A DNA stretch of 7,233 nt from an uncultured Pseudomonadota bacterium (GTDB lineage Bacteria; Pseudomonadota; Gammaproteobacteria; Steroidobacterales; Steroidobacteraceae). This document shows, piece by piece, positions 1 through 6,377 of the stretch; the stretch's first letter is position 1, and each line of letters opens with the position of its first letter. A program made the translations under genes and the position numbers. The stretch covers positions 1-7,233 of the forward strand of contig CAITAM010000135.1 in assembly GCA_903890265.1 (NCBI GenBank), given 5' to 3'. The notes below the pieces were generated by a model that made no database searches, was not told the DNA's origin, and worked only from the letters and a program-made list of their open reading frames with translations.

Positions 1-274
1 ATCTGGGCTGCTGATGAGCGAGGTCCTGGCCGAAGTGCGGCCGGGCCAGCCGGCCGCGGCCCTCTCGGGCCCGAGCTTCGCCGCCGACGTCGGCCGGGGC
101 CGCATCGGCAAGAAAGTGCACACCCTCGACGATGGTGTCGGCCGCCGCGACGAGCTGCTGGCCCGGCGGTATGTCAAGCACGGCCCCGTCGTCACCCACA
201 CCGAGCGCGACGTCGTCGCGCAGGGCCCCGCGCCCGGTGAAATAGCGTTCGATCAGTTCGAACTCACCGGCCAA
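1..274 (-). CDS. thiL: Thiamine-monophosphate kinase ThiL, N-terminal part only (truncated)
   Basis: ThiL uses ATP to phosphorylate thiamine monophosphate to thiamine pyrophosphate in the cytoplasm. The minus-strand product starts MAGEFELIERYF, as ThiL proteins do (the E. coli enzyme starts MACGEFSLIARYF). It then shows the Mg/ATP-binding GVGDDGAVLDIP segment (about residues 26-37) and ADTIVEGVHFLAD (about 45-57), followed by PADVG at about residues 60-64. The start is taken as TTG at 274-272, one nucleotide after the nusB stop codon; there is no ATG or GTG just upstream in frame, so translational coupling to nusB is likely. Beyond PADVG (left of about position 83) the frame stays open to the window edge, but the expected A-L-A-V-N-x-S-D-L-A-A-M-G block is absent and the DNA instead encodes a GpsA fragment on the other strand. 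The gene is therefore broken here, and only 83-274 is reliable ThiL sequence. Confidence 0.8.
   Translation of the reverse strand, partial: MAGEFELIERYFTGRGALRDDVALGVGDDGAVLDIPPGQQLVAAADTIVEGVHFLADAAPADVGGEARAREGRGRLARPHFGQDLAHQQPR
2..94 (+). pseudogene. gpsA: Internal fragment of glycerol-3-phosphate dehydrogenase (GpsA-like)
   Basis: The plus-strand frame beginning at position 2 reads SGLLMSEVLAEV, then RPGQPAAALSGPSFAADV. This matches the family pattern of NAD(P)H-dependent sn-glycerol-3-phosphate dehydrogenase GpsA, where a T-G-x-L-M-x-E-V-x-x-E segment is followed by the conserved L-S-G-P-[ST]-F-A motif near the middle of the roughly 330-residue enzyme. GpsA reduces dihydroxyacetone phosphate to glycerol 3-phosphate for phospholipid synthesis. 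Only about 31 codons are present. Left of them is the window edge, and right of position 94 the frame stays open but merely shadows antisense thiL, so the GpsA likeness stops there. The identification rests on motif recognition over a short stretch. It is either the cut end of a real gene or one half of a chimeric join. Confidence 0.6.
83..94. repeat. Perfect 12-bp palindrome at the gpsA/thiL junction
   Basis: GCCGACGTCGGC is its own reverse complement. Read on the plus strand in the GpsA frame it gives A-D-V-G, and on the minus strand in the ThiL frame it also gives A-D-V-G. GpsA similarity ends here from the left and ThiL similarity ends here from the right. This is what is expected if two inverted, unrelated segments were joined by annealing at a shared palindrome. 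Confidence 0.8.
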
Positions 275-275
275 G

Positions 276-737
276 TTACGGCGCCCCGTGTTCCGCCTCG
301 CGCAGCACCACCGCCGCCCGGTCGAGGATGGCGTTGACGTACTTGTGACCGTCGGTCGCGCCAAAGCGCTTGGTGAGTTCCACCGCCTCGTTGATCACGA
401 CGCGATACGGCACGTCGAGGCACTGACCGAGCTCGTAGAGTCCGAGCCAGAGGATGCCGTGCTCGACCGGATCGAGACGGGCAAGGTCGACGTCCGAGTA
501 CGCGCTGATCCGCTCGTCGAGTTCGGCGCCGTGCGCGGCTATGTAGGCGAGTGCCTGCCTGAAGTACTCGCGGTCCGCATCCGCGGATTCCGGGTCGGCG
601 ACGAACTGCTGGTGGACGTCCTGCCAGGGCTGACCGCCCACCTGCAGCTGATAGAGCGCCTGGGCCAGGCTCTTGCGTGCGGCGCGGCGCTGGCGCGCGA
701 GGATCCTGACGTCGCTCTCCCGTCCCACTTCAGGCAT
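276..737 (-). CDS. nusB: Transcription antitermination factor NusB
   Basis: NusB pairs with ribosomal protein S10 (NusE), binds the boxA RNA of rRNA leaders and supports antitermination in the cytoplasm. The 153-residue product is slightly longer than E. coli NusB (139) because of about 12 extra N-terminal residues. It has the arginine-rich helix RQRRAARK (15-22), which in the family contacts boxA RNA, followed by SLAQALYQLQ. The C-terminal half carries LDPVEHGILWLGLYEL (88-103) and the signature VPYRVVINEAVELTKRFG (109-126), then DGHKYVNAILDR (129-140). The ATG at 737-735 overlaps the last 8 nt of ribH and the stop is 1 nt before the thiL start, so it sits in the middle of a tightly packed operon. 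The ribH-nusB-thiL order is the standard one in gammaproteobacteria. Confidence 0.96.
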   Translation of the reverse strand: MPEVGRESDVRILARQRRAARKSLAQALYQLQVGGQPWQDVHQQFVADPESADADREYFRQALAYIAAHGAELDERISAYSDVDLARLDPVEHGILWLGLYELGQCLDVPYRVVINEAVELTKRFGATDGHKYVNAILDRAAVVLREAEHGAP

Positions 738-1209
738 CCAGCCGCTTGATGACGTTCACGGTCTCGAGCACCGCGAGCGCGGCTTCAGCACCCTTGTTGC
801 CGGCCTTGCCGCCGGCACGGTCCAGTGCCTGCTCCATGGTCGCCGTCGTCAGCACGCCAAAGCCGACCGGCAACCCGTGATCGTGCGCGACCCGGGCAAG
901 GCCCGCCGCGCACTGACCGGCGACGAACTCGAAGTGCGCCGTGTCGCCCTCGATGACGGCGCCAAGCGCGATCACCCCCTGGTAGCGCCCGCTGCGTGCG
1001 AGGCGGCTCGCGACGACCGGCATCTCGAACGCGCCAGGTACCCGCACGAGCTCGATATTCTTGTCCGCGGCGCCGTGCCGCACGAGCGCGTCGATCGCGC
1101 CTTCGATGAGGCGGTCGACGACCAGCGAATTGAAGCGCGCGGCAAGGATCGCAAAGCGCAGGTCGCGGGCAACCAGGTCGCCTTCGATCACACGTACGGC
1201 AGGGCTCAT
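730..1209 (-). CDS. ribH: 6,7-dimethyl-8-ribityllumazine synthase RibH
   Basis: RibH condenses 5-amino-6-ribitylaminouracil with 3,4-dihydroxy-2-butanone 4-phosphate to give 6,7-dimethyl-8-ribityllumazine, the penultimate step of riboflavin synthesis. The 159-residue length is normal for the family. Visible signatures are ARFN (24-27, the aromatic residue that stacks on the pyrimidine), VPGAFEMP (57-64), LGAVIEGDTAHFEFV (82-96), which contains the conserved histidine H92, and GVLTTATMEQALDRAGGKAG (118-137), where R131 should be the phosphate-binding arginine, followed by NKGAEAA. No key residue is missing. The ATG overlaps the stop of the upstream ribBA-like gene (ATGA-type overlap, 1206-1209), and its 3' end overlaps nusB by 8 nt. 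It uses the butanone phosphate made by the RibB domain of the gene directly upstream. Confidence 0.97.
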   Translation of the reverse strand: MSPAVRVIEGDLVARDLRFAILAARFNSLVVDRLIEGAIDALVRHGAADKNIELVRVPGAFEMPVVASRLARSGRYQGVIALGAVIEGDTAHFEFVAGQCAAGLARVAHDHGLPVGFGVLTTATMEQALDRAGGKAGNKGAEAALAVLETVNVIKRLDA

Positions 1210-2342
1210 GATTTCACTCCGGTAACTGCGCGCAGCGTCTTGACCGGCGCATCGACGTAGGACGTTACTTCAAGACCGAAGGCGGCGAGGCCGTGCATCT
1301 GCTTCGGCGCCGACAGAACCCGCATCCTCGAGATTCCGAGATCGCGCAGGATCTGCGCCCCGATACCGTAGGTGCGCAGCACCGGCCCGCTCGTGCGCCG
1401 CGACTTCGGCCGGCCGATGGCCTGGATCGCATCGATGAGGTCGGCCGGCGACTCGTCCCAGCGCAGCAGGATCACGACGCCGTGTTCTTCCGCGGCGATC
1501 CGCTCGAGGGCCGAGCGCAGGGTCCACCCGGAGGGCTCGGTCTGCACGCCGAGGGTGTCGCGCATCGTGTCCATGACATGCACGCGCACGAGCGGAGTCA
1601 CGGATTCGTCGAACTCGCCGCGCACGAGGGCGAGATGCACGGCACGGTGCACGTGATCCTCGTAGGCGCGCAGGCGGAACTGACCGAACTCGGTCGTCAC
1701 GACACGCTCGTAGATGCACTCGATCGAGCGCTCTTTCTCGAGCCGGTAACGAATCAGGTCGGCGATCGTGCCGATCTTGAGGCCATGCCGATCGGCGAAG
1801 GCTTCGAGATCGCCACGCCGCGCCATCGTGCCGTCGTCGTTCAGGATCTCGACAATCACGGCGGCCGGCAGCCGGCCGGCGAGCCGCGCGAGGTCGCAGC
1901 CCGCCTCGGTGTGGCCGGCGCGGGTCAGCACGCCGCCGGGCTGGGCCATCAGCGGGAAGATATGCCCGGGCTGGCGCAGGTCCTCGGGACGCGCGTCGGG
2001 GTTCACCGCCGCCCGGATCGTCTGCGCCCGGTCGTGCGCCGAAATACCGGTCGTGACACCCTCGGCGGCCTCGATGGACAGCGTGAAATTCGTCCGGTGG
2101 TCGGCATCGGTCTCGCTGACCATCAGCGGCAGGCGCAGCTCGCGGCAGCGCTCGCGGGTGAGGGTAAGGCAGATGAGCCCCCGGCCGAACCGGGCCATGA
2201 AGTTGACGTCCTCGGCACGAACGGCATCCGCCGCCATGACCAGATCGCCCTCGTTCTCGCGGTCCTCGTCATCCATGATGACGACCATCCGCCCCTGGCG
2301 GAGGTCCGCCAGAATGTCCTCAATGCTGCTCAAACCGGCCAT
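1206..2342 (-). CDS. ribBA: 3,4-dihydroxy-2-butanone 4-phosphate synthase fused to a degenerate GTP cyclohydrolase II-like domain (RibBX type)
   Basis: This 378-residue protein has a complete N-terminal RibB domain (about 1-205). It shows the acidic loop DDEDRENEGDL (24-34), HRTNFTLSIEA (82-92), TGISAHDRAQTIRA (98-111), QPGHIFPL (124-131), RAGHTEAGCDL (141-151) and EILNDDGTMARRGDL (165-179). It should therefore convert ribulose 5-phosphate to 3,4-dihydroxy-2-butanone 4-phosphate plus formate. The C-terminal part (about 210-370) has the GTP cyclohydrolase II fold signature, including RTYGIGAQILRDLG near residues 320-333. However, the zinc-binding segment that normally reads C-x-T-G-D-x-F-G-S-x-R-C-D-C after R-[VI]-H is replaced by RVHVMDTMRDTLGVQ (253-267), with no cysteine at all. 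The second half is therefore probably not a GTP cyclohydrolase, matching the RibBX variant known in Proteobacteria; a separate RibA is expected elsewhere. It is the first gene of the minus-strand operon and overlaps ribH by 4 nt. No FMN riboswitch is visible upstream. Confidence 0.93.
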   Translation of the reverse strand: MAGLSSIEDILADLRQGRMVVIMDDEDRENEGDLVMAADAVRAEDVNFMARFGRGLICLTLTRERCRELRLPLMVSETDADHRTNFTLSIEAAEGVTTGISAHDRAQTIRAAVNPDARPEDLRQPGHIFPLMAQPGGVLTRAGHTEAGCDLARLAGRLPAAVIVEILNDDGTMARRGDLEAFADRHGLKIGTIADLIRYRLEKERSIECIYERVVTTEFGQFRLRAYEDHVHRAVHLALVRGEFDESVTPLVRVHVMDTMRDTLGVQTEPSGWTLRSALERIAAEEHGVVILLRWDESPADLIDAIQAIGRPKSRRTSGPVLRTYGIGAQILRDLGISRMRVLSAPKQMHGLAAFGLEVTSYVDAPVKTLRAVTGVKS

Positions 2343-2479
2343 GATGCGTGCAAATCCGTCCCGCCGAGACTGGGTCCACAGTGTAACAGGACCGCCATCC
2401 GGACGGCCGTGACCGCTGGTGTCCGGGGGGTTCTGGTGCGATCCTCCGGCCTCACGTCTGCCGGCGGGGGGCTCAAGGC
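2343..2479. promoter_or_regulatory. Divergent intergenic region between the rib/nusB operon and the dctA-like gene
   Basis: These 137 bp separate two genes that point away from each other, so they must hold the promoters of both or, for the minus-strand operon, its main promoter. The clearest element is on the minus strand at 2388-2380: TGTTACACT, an extended -10 (TG, one base, then TACACT, which matches TATAAT at four positions), about 38 bp before the ribBA-like start. No good -35 hexamer lies 16-18 bp upstream. No convincing sigma-70 promoter is visible on the plus strand. The promoter assignment is inference. Confidence 0.35.
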
Positions 2480-3742
2480 ATGCCGAAGCGGTCTCAAACG
2501 CTCTACCTCTGGGTCGTCGCGGGTCTCGTCGTCGGCGGCGCGCTCGGCGCCCTGTCGCCGGCCGCCGGAGTCGCCGCGAAGCCCGTGGCCGACGCGTTCA
2601 TCGGCCTCATCCGGATGCTGATCGGACCCATCGTGTACTGCACGGTCGTCGAGGGTATCGGCGGTGCCCGGTCGGCTGAACGGCTGGGCAGGACCGGACT
2701 GCGCACGCTCGTCTATTTTGAGCTCGTGAGCACCGTCGCGCTGCTGCTCGGGCTGCTCGTTGGCAACCTCGCCCGGCCTGGAGCCGGCATCCACGCCCGG
2801 GTTGACGCGCTCGATCCGTCCGCCGTACAGAACTACGCACACAAGGCAGAAGACTTAAGCGTGGTCGGCTACCTCGGTCATCTCGTGCCGACCACGGCGC
2901 TTGATGCCTTCACGGCGCAGGGCGACCTGCTGCAGGTGCTCGTCATCGGCGTGCTGACCGGAATGGGCTGCGCACGGGCGGGCACGGCCGCGGAACCGTT
3001 CATGCGCTTCGTCCATTCCGCCGGCCGCGTGCTGTTTGCCACCATCGGACTCATCATGCTGGCCGCACCACTGGGCGCCGGTGCGGCGATGGCTTACACC
3101 ATCGGCAAGTTCGGCGTCGCCTCGCTCAGCAACCTCGCCGGCTTTGTCGCTCTCTTCTATGCCACGTGCGCCGTGTTCGTCCTCGCCGTGCTCGGGCCCA
3201 TCGCCTACCTTGCCGGCTTTTCCATCCTCCGCTACCTCCACTACGTCAGGGCCGAGCTTCTGACCGTGCTCGGCACCTCGTCGTCGGAGGCCGTGCTGGC
3301 GCCGCTGATGGACAAGCTCGAGCGCCTGGGCTGCCCCCGTCCGACCGTCGCCCTGGTCGTCCCGGCGGGCTACTCGTTCAACCTCGACGGCACCAACATC
3401 TACATGACGCTCGCCACCCTGTTCGTGGCCCAGGCCCTGGGCGTCGAGCTGTCGCTCGTGCAGCAGCTCACCATTCTCGCCGTGGCCATGCTGACCTCGA
3501 AGGGCGCGGCCGGGGTCACGGGCAGCGGCTTTGTCACGCTGGCCGCGACCCTCGCTGCCGTACCGAGCGTGCCCGTGGCGGGACTCGCGCTGATCTTTGG
3601 CATCGACCGCTTCATGTCGGAAGCCCGTGCCATGACGAACTTCATCGGCAACGGGGTCGCGACGCTCGCAATCGCGGCGCTCGAGGGCAATCTCGATCGT
3701 GCGCTGCTCGCCCGCGAGCTCGACCCGGGTCAGGACCGCTAG
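2480..3742 (+). CDS. dctA: Dicarboxylate/amino acid:cation symporter, DctA/GltP family
   Basis: This 420-residue inner-membrane carrier should import C4-dicarboxylates (succinate, fumarate, malate) or acidic amino acids with protons or sodium. The N-terminal half has the expected hydrophobic helices. The C-terminal half carries all the family signatures: the serine-rich hairpin GTSSSEAVLAPLM (265-277), GYSFNLDGTNIYMT (297-310) with the N-x-D-G-T motif of helix 7, SKGAAGVTGSGF (340-351) for the second hairpin, and DRFMSEARAMTNFIGN (376-391) of helix 8 with the substrate-binding arginine R383 and the D/N residues. The close match of the last two motifs to DctA favours dicarboxylates over glutamate, but substrate cannot be settled from sequence. 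Only a loose G-rich stretch precedes the ATG as ribosome binding site. It is transcribed alone, divergent from the rib operon and convergent with the peptidase gene. A 6-bp GC hairpin (3770-3786) lies 28 nt past the stop but has no T-tract, so no clear terminator is seen. Confidence 0.93.
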   Translation: MPKRSQTLYLWVVAGLVVGGALGALSPAAGVAAKPVADAFIGLIRMLIGPIVYCTVVEGIGGARSAERLGRTGLRTLVYFELVSTVALLLGLLVGNLARPGAGIHARVDALDPSAVQNYAHKAEDLSVVGYLGHLVPTTALDAFTAQGDLLQVLVIGVLTGMGCARAGTAAEPFMRFVHSAGRVLFATIGLIMLAAPLGAGAAMAYTIGKFGVASLSNLAGFVALFYATCAVFVLAVLGPIAYLAGFSILRYLHYVRAELLTVLGTSSSEAVLAPLMDKLERLGCPRPTVALVVPAGYSFNLDGTNIYMTLATLFVAQALGVELSLVQQLTILAVAMLTSKGAAGVTGSGFVTLAATLAAVPSVPVAGLALIFGIDRFMSEARAMTNFIGNGVATLAIAALEGNLDRALLARELDPGQDR

Positions 3743-3755
3743 GTCGGCGCGACGG

Positions 3756-5786
3756 TCACCAGAGGTGCACGCGCCGCTCGGGCGCGATGTACATCCGATC
3801 GGACGGTTTGACAGCAAACGCCGCGACGAAGCCGTCCTGATTGACGAGCGCGCCGTTGACACGAAATTCGTTCGGCGCGTGCGGATCGATCTTGATCAGG
3901 CGAATGGCCTCGCCGTCGCGGACTTTGCGCCGCCAGGCCTGCGCGTAGCCGATGTAGACCCGCTGCTCGCCGCTGAAGCCAAGGATCTCCGGCGCCGGAT
4001 TGCCGGCCAGCGATCGCCGGTAGGCTTTGGCCGCGATCTCAAGACCCAAGGTGTCCGCAATGTTCTCGCCCACGGTCTGCGCACCGTTGACGAAATACCC
4101 CGGGATCACCTCGTACCTCGAGTACTGGTCGGTGAGCGCCGCGGCCCTCTGGCGGAACTCGGCGAGATCGGCCTCGGTCCACCAGTTACGGAGATTCCCG
4201 GCGCCATCGAACTGCGCGCCCCGGTCGTCGAACGCGTGACTGATCTCGTGGCCGATGATCGCGCCGATGGCGCCGTAATTGACCGCGTCGTCGGCGGCCG
4301 GCTGGAAGAACGGCGGCTGCAGGTAGGCGGCCGGCATGATCAGCTCGTTGCGCTCGAAATCGTAGAAGGCATTCACGGTCTGCGGCAGCGTCGACCATTC
4401 CTCGCGGTCGACCTCCCGGCCGAGCCTGGCTATCCCCTGGTCGGTGGCGAATTCGTGTGCGCGGACAATATTCCCGTACAGGTCACCGCGTTCGATCCGC
4501 AGCGCCGAGTAATCACGCCAGCGCGACGGCGCACCGACTTTGACCCGAAGCGCCGCCAGTTTCGCCAGCGCTTCGGCTTTGGTATCGGGACCAAGCCACG
4601 TCACGCTCTCGAGGCTCCGCCGGTACTCGGCGAGGAGATTGTCGATGATCGCCTCGGCACGCGCCCTCGCCTCTGCCTGGAACGTGCGCTCGGCGTAGCG
4701 ACGCCCGATGGCCTCGCCCAGCGCCGCCTCGGTCGCCTGCGAGGCCCGGCGCCAGCGGGGCTCGTTGGCCGGCACGTCACGCAGCGTCGTGCCGTAAAAG
4801 CCGAATTGTGCGTTGACGAAGTCCCGCGACAGGTACGGGGCGGCGTTATTCAGAACCCGCCATTTGCAGTAGAGGCGCCACGTTCCGACCGGTACCGAGT
4901 GCGTTAGGTCGCCGAGCGCGCGGACATAGCTCGGCTCGCTGACCGTCAGGCTCGTGACCCGGCCGGCAACGCCAGCGGCCTTGAGGAAGGCAACCCAGTC
5001 GAAGCGACTGCCGTCCCCCGCCAGGGTCGCGACCGGCCTCTTGTTGTAGGTCTTGACCGGGTCCCGGTCCTCGACCGCCGGCCACTGGGCAGACGCCAGC
5101 GTGGTCTCGAGGTCCACGACCGCATCGGCGGCCGCGTCGGGACGGTCAACACCGGCCCGTCGCAGGAGGTCCGCCGCGTAGGCCCGGTAGGCGGTGCGAA
5201 CCGCGACGAGGCGCTCCTCGTGGCCGAGGTAATAGTCGCGATCCGGCAACCCGAGACCCGACTGGAAGGTGTCGAAAATGTAGTGCGCCGAGTCCCGGTT
5301 ATCCGGGTGCACCGCAAACTCCAGCGGCGACGAGACACCCGCGCGGTCGAGGCGCGCGAATTCCGCGGCGACGTCGGCGGCGGTACGCAGCCGGTCGATG
5401 CGCCGGAACGCCGCGGCAACGGGCGTGGCGCGAAGCGCCTCGACACGGGCCTCGTCCATGAATGCCGAGTAGAACGTCCGCAATTTGACCGCATCGGGCG
5501 TCGCCGCGCCGGGTGCCGTCGCCGGCTCCTCGAGAATGGCCCGCACTTCCTCCCGCGCCCGCTCACCGAGTGCGAGGTGATTGCTCCAGCGGGCGAGATC
5601 CTCGGGGATCGCCGTTCGTGCGAGCCAGCCGCCGTTGACGTAGCGGTAGAAGTCGTCCTGCGGCCGGACCGTGGGATCAAAATCCGCCAGGTCGAAGCCG
5701 GCGTTACCTGCTAACGCGGCGCCGGATCCGGCCCAGAGCGTCACCAGCCAGCTGGCGAGGACAATCGCGCGTCGACTCATACTCAC
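3756..5786 (-). CDS. Secreted M13-family zinc metallopeptidase (neprilysin/PepO-like)
   Basis: The 676-residue protein begins with a Sec signal peptide: MSMSRR, a hydrophobic core from about 7 to 20, and a likely cut after ALA at residue 26. There is no lipobox cysteine, so it should be periplasmic or released. The mature N-terminus FDPTVRPQDDFYRYVNGGW is typical of the M13 N-terminal domain. All catalytic features are intact: the substrate-binding NAFYDF (472-477), the zinc motif HEISH (513-517) with catalytic E514, the third zinc ligand in GENIADTLG (E574, partner D578), and the transition-state pair H636 and R642 in PHAPNEFRVNG. The spacing follows human neprilysin (H583/H587, E646, H711/R717). 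The C-terminus MYIAPERRVHLW is the usual M13 ending. Length is normal for the bacterial family. The role is endopeptidase cleavage of oligopeptides; the natural substrate is unknown. A second in-frame ATG at codon 3 is an alternative start. The gene is monocistronic and converges on the symporter gene with a 13-bp gap. Confidence 0.95.
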   Translation of the reverse strand: MSMSRRAIVLASWLVTLWAGSGAALAGNAGFDLADFDPTVRPQDDFYRYVNGGWLARTAIPEDLARWSNHLALGERAREEVRAILEEPATAPGAATPDAVKLRTFYSAFMDEARVEALRATPVAAAFRRIDRLRTAADVAAEFARLDRAGVSSPLEFAVHPDNRDSAHYIFDTFQSGLGLPDRDYYLGHEERLVAVRTAYRAYAADLLRRAGVDRPDAAADAVVDLETTLASAQWPAVEDRDPVKTYNKRPVATLAGDGSRFDWVAFLKAAGVAGRVTSLTVSEPSYVRALGDLTHSVPVGTWRLYCKWRVLNNAAPYLSRDFVNAQFGFYGTTLRDVPANEPRWRRASQATEAALGEAIGRRYAERTFQAEARARAEAIIDNLLAEYRRSLESVTWLGPDTKAEALAKLAALRVKVGAPSRWRDYSALRIERGDLYGNIVRAHEFATDQGIARLGREVDREEWSTLPQTVNAFYDFERNELIMPAAYLQPPFFQPAADDAVNYGAIGAIIGHEISHAFDDRGAQFDGAGNLRNWWTEADLAEFRQRAAALTDQYSRYEVIPGYFVNGAQTVGENIADTLGLEIAAKAYRRSLAGNPAPEILGFSGEQRVYIGYAQAWRRKVRDGEAIRLIKIDPHAPNEFRVNGALVNQDGFVAAFAVKPSDRMYIAPERRVHLW

Positions 5787-6154
5787 GATTCTTTGCGGGC
5801 CACGGCCCAGACGGTCTCACGAGCTTACAGTCTAGCGGCGGGTGCTCGGCAGCGACGAGACGGAGCGCATGCTCACGTGCCGATCAGGACGCGGGCGAGC
5901 CCGGTCACCCCGGGGGGTCGGCCCGGATCCAGTGTCCGCTACGGGATCGCGGCCCATTCACGGTAGACAGGCCGCCCTCTTGTCGCGCCGCACCATTCCT
6001 CGGCCGGGTTCGCTCGCGGAAACGACCGGCCCACCGGGTCCTGCAGCGAGCCGCGACGTCCGGCCGGGCGTCCCGTGCGCGCACCGCCAGCCGGCGGCCG
6101 ATGCGCCGCACGATAGGGCAGTCACGGACGCCGCGCAATACGGTTGTGTGACGC

Positions 6155-6165
6155 ACGTAGTACGT
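6155..6165. repeat. Inverted repeat ACGTA-G-TACGT
   Basis: A perfect 5-bp inverted repeat around a central G, about 210 bp upstream of the PEP-CTERM start. It has the size of a small dimeric-regulator half-site pair, and a second inverted repeat lies 15 bp further on. No regulator can be named; a binding role is inference. Confidence 0.3.
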
Positions 6166-6180
6166 TCAAGGCGTACATGA

Positions 6181-6203
6181 AACGGTTACCCGTTGGTCAT
6201 AAT
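6181..6203 (+). promoter_or_regulatory. Inverted repeat AACGG-TTAC-CCGTT next to a CATAAT -10-like hexamer
   Basis: AACGG (6181-6185) and CCGTT (6190-6194) form an inverted repeat over a TTAC spacer. Four bases later is CATAAT (6198-6203), which matches the sigma-70 -10 consensus at five of six positions. No recognisable -35 hexamer lies 16-18 bp upstream, so if this is a promoter it may depend on an activator bound at the repeats. It would give a leader of about 170 nt for the PEP-CTERM gene. Confidence 0.25.
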
Positions 6204-6363
6204 CAAGAACCAGACTCAGGCCCAATCATTGTTGTTCGGTTTCGCGCCCGTCACACACCGGGATCGTGGAGCCCGGGCGAGTGACGGCTGCGCGACTCGA
6301 TGCGTCGAAGTGGCGTGGCAACGACACTGATCAGACAAGAACGGTCACACAAAGTCATAGGCT

Positions 6364-6369
6364 AGGGGA
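6364..6369 (+). promoter_or_regulatory. Strong Shine-Dalgarno sequence of the PEP-CTERM gene
   Basis: AGGGGA lies 8 nt before the ATG at 6378. It is the best ribosome binding site in the window and fixes the start of the PEP-CTERM protein in front of its signal peptide. Confidence 0.75.
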
Positions 6370-6377
6370 ACACACAC

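Larger units (their letters stand above)
6144..6352. repeat. Three copies of GTCACACA in the PEP-CTERM upstream region
   Basis: The octamer GTCACACA occurs at 6250-6257 and 6344-6351 on the plus strand and, as TTGTGTGAC, inverted at 6144-6152; the outer two agree over nine bases (GTCACACAA). Each contains a TGTGA/TCACA half-site like that of CRP-family regulators, but no copy has the second half at the CRP spacing. The repetition is directly visible; a regulatory role is a guess. Confidence 0.35.
5787..6377. other. Long intergenic region without a convincing gene
   Basis: This stretch must contain the peptidase promoter on the minus strand (a weak TAGACT -10-like hexamer at 5834-5829 is the best I see) and the PEP-CTERM promoter on the plus strand. 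The left part, to about 6120, is very GC-rich. Open frames there, such as 5842-6180 plus and 5905-6156 minus, give only R/P/G-rich peptides without motifs or good ribosome sites, so I read them as chance. From about 6140 the sequence becomes less GC-rich and carries short inverted repeats and repeated octamers, listed separately. No tRNA, riboswitch or terminator was recognised. Confidence 0.6.

Noticed and set aside
2343..2479. FMN riboswitch ahead of the riboflavin genes
   Set aside because: Some proteobacterial ribB genes have one, but the conserved helices and loop sequences are not recognisable in this 137-bp spacer.
1293..2621. A 442-codon plus-strand open frame antisense to the ribBA-like gene
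   Set aside because: It runs opposite a gene with complete RibB motifs. Long antisense frames are expected in high-GC DNA with strong third-position bias, and its product has no recognisable motif.
2855..3862. A 335-codon minus-strand frame across the symporter gene
   Set aside because: It is highly charged and low in complexity, and it covers a clear DctA-family gene on the other strand.
3699..4907. A 402-codon plus-strand open frame antisense to the peptidase
   Set aside because: The opposite strand encodes an intact M13 peptidase with every catalytic motif, so this frame is a composition shadow.
6144..6165. A full CRP-type operator
   Set aside because: TGTGA is present at 6147-6151, but the sequence six bases further on is not TCACA, so only half-sites are seen.
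5842..6180. A 112-codon plus-strand frame in the intergenic region
   Set aside because: It has a GTG start without a good ribosome site, an R/P/G-rich product and no motif. Chance openness in GC-rich DNA is more likely.
6200..6377. Sigma-54 (-24/-12) promoter for the PEP-CTERM gene
   Set aside because: Some PEP-CTERM genes are RpoN-controlled, so I looked for TGGC and TTGC with the correct GG-N10-GC spacing. No site with both halves is present.
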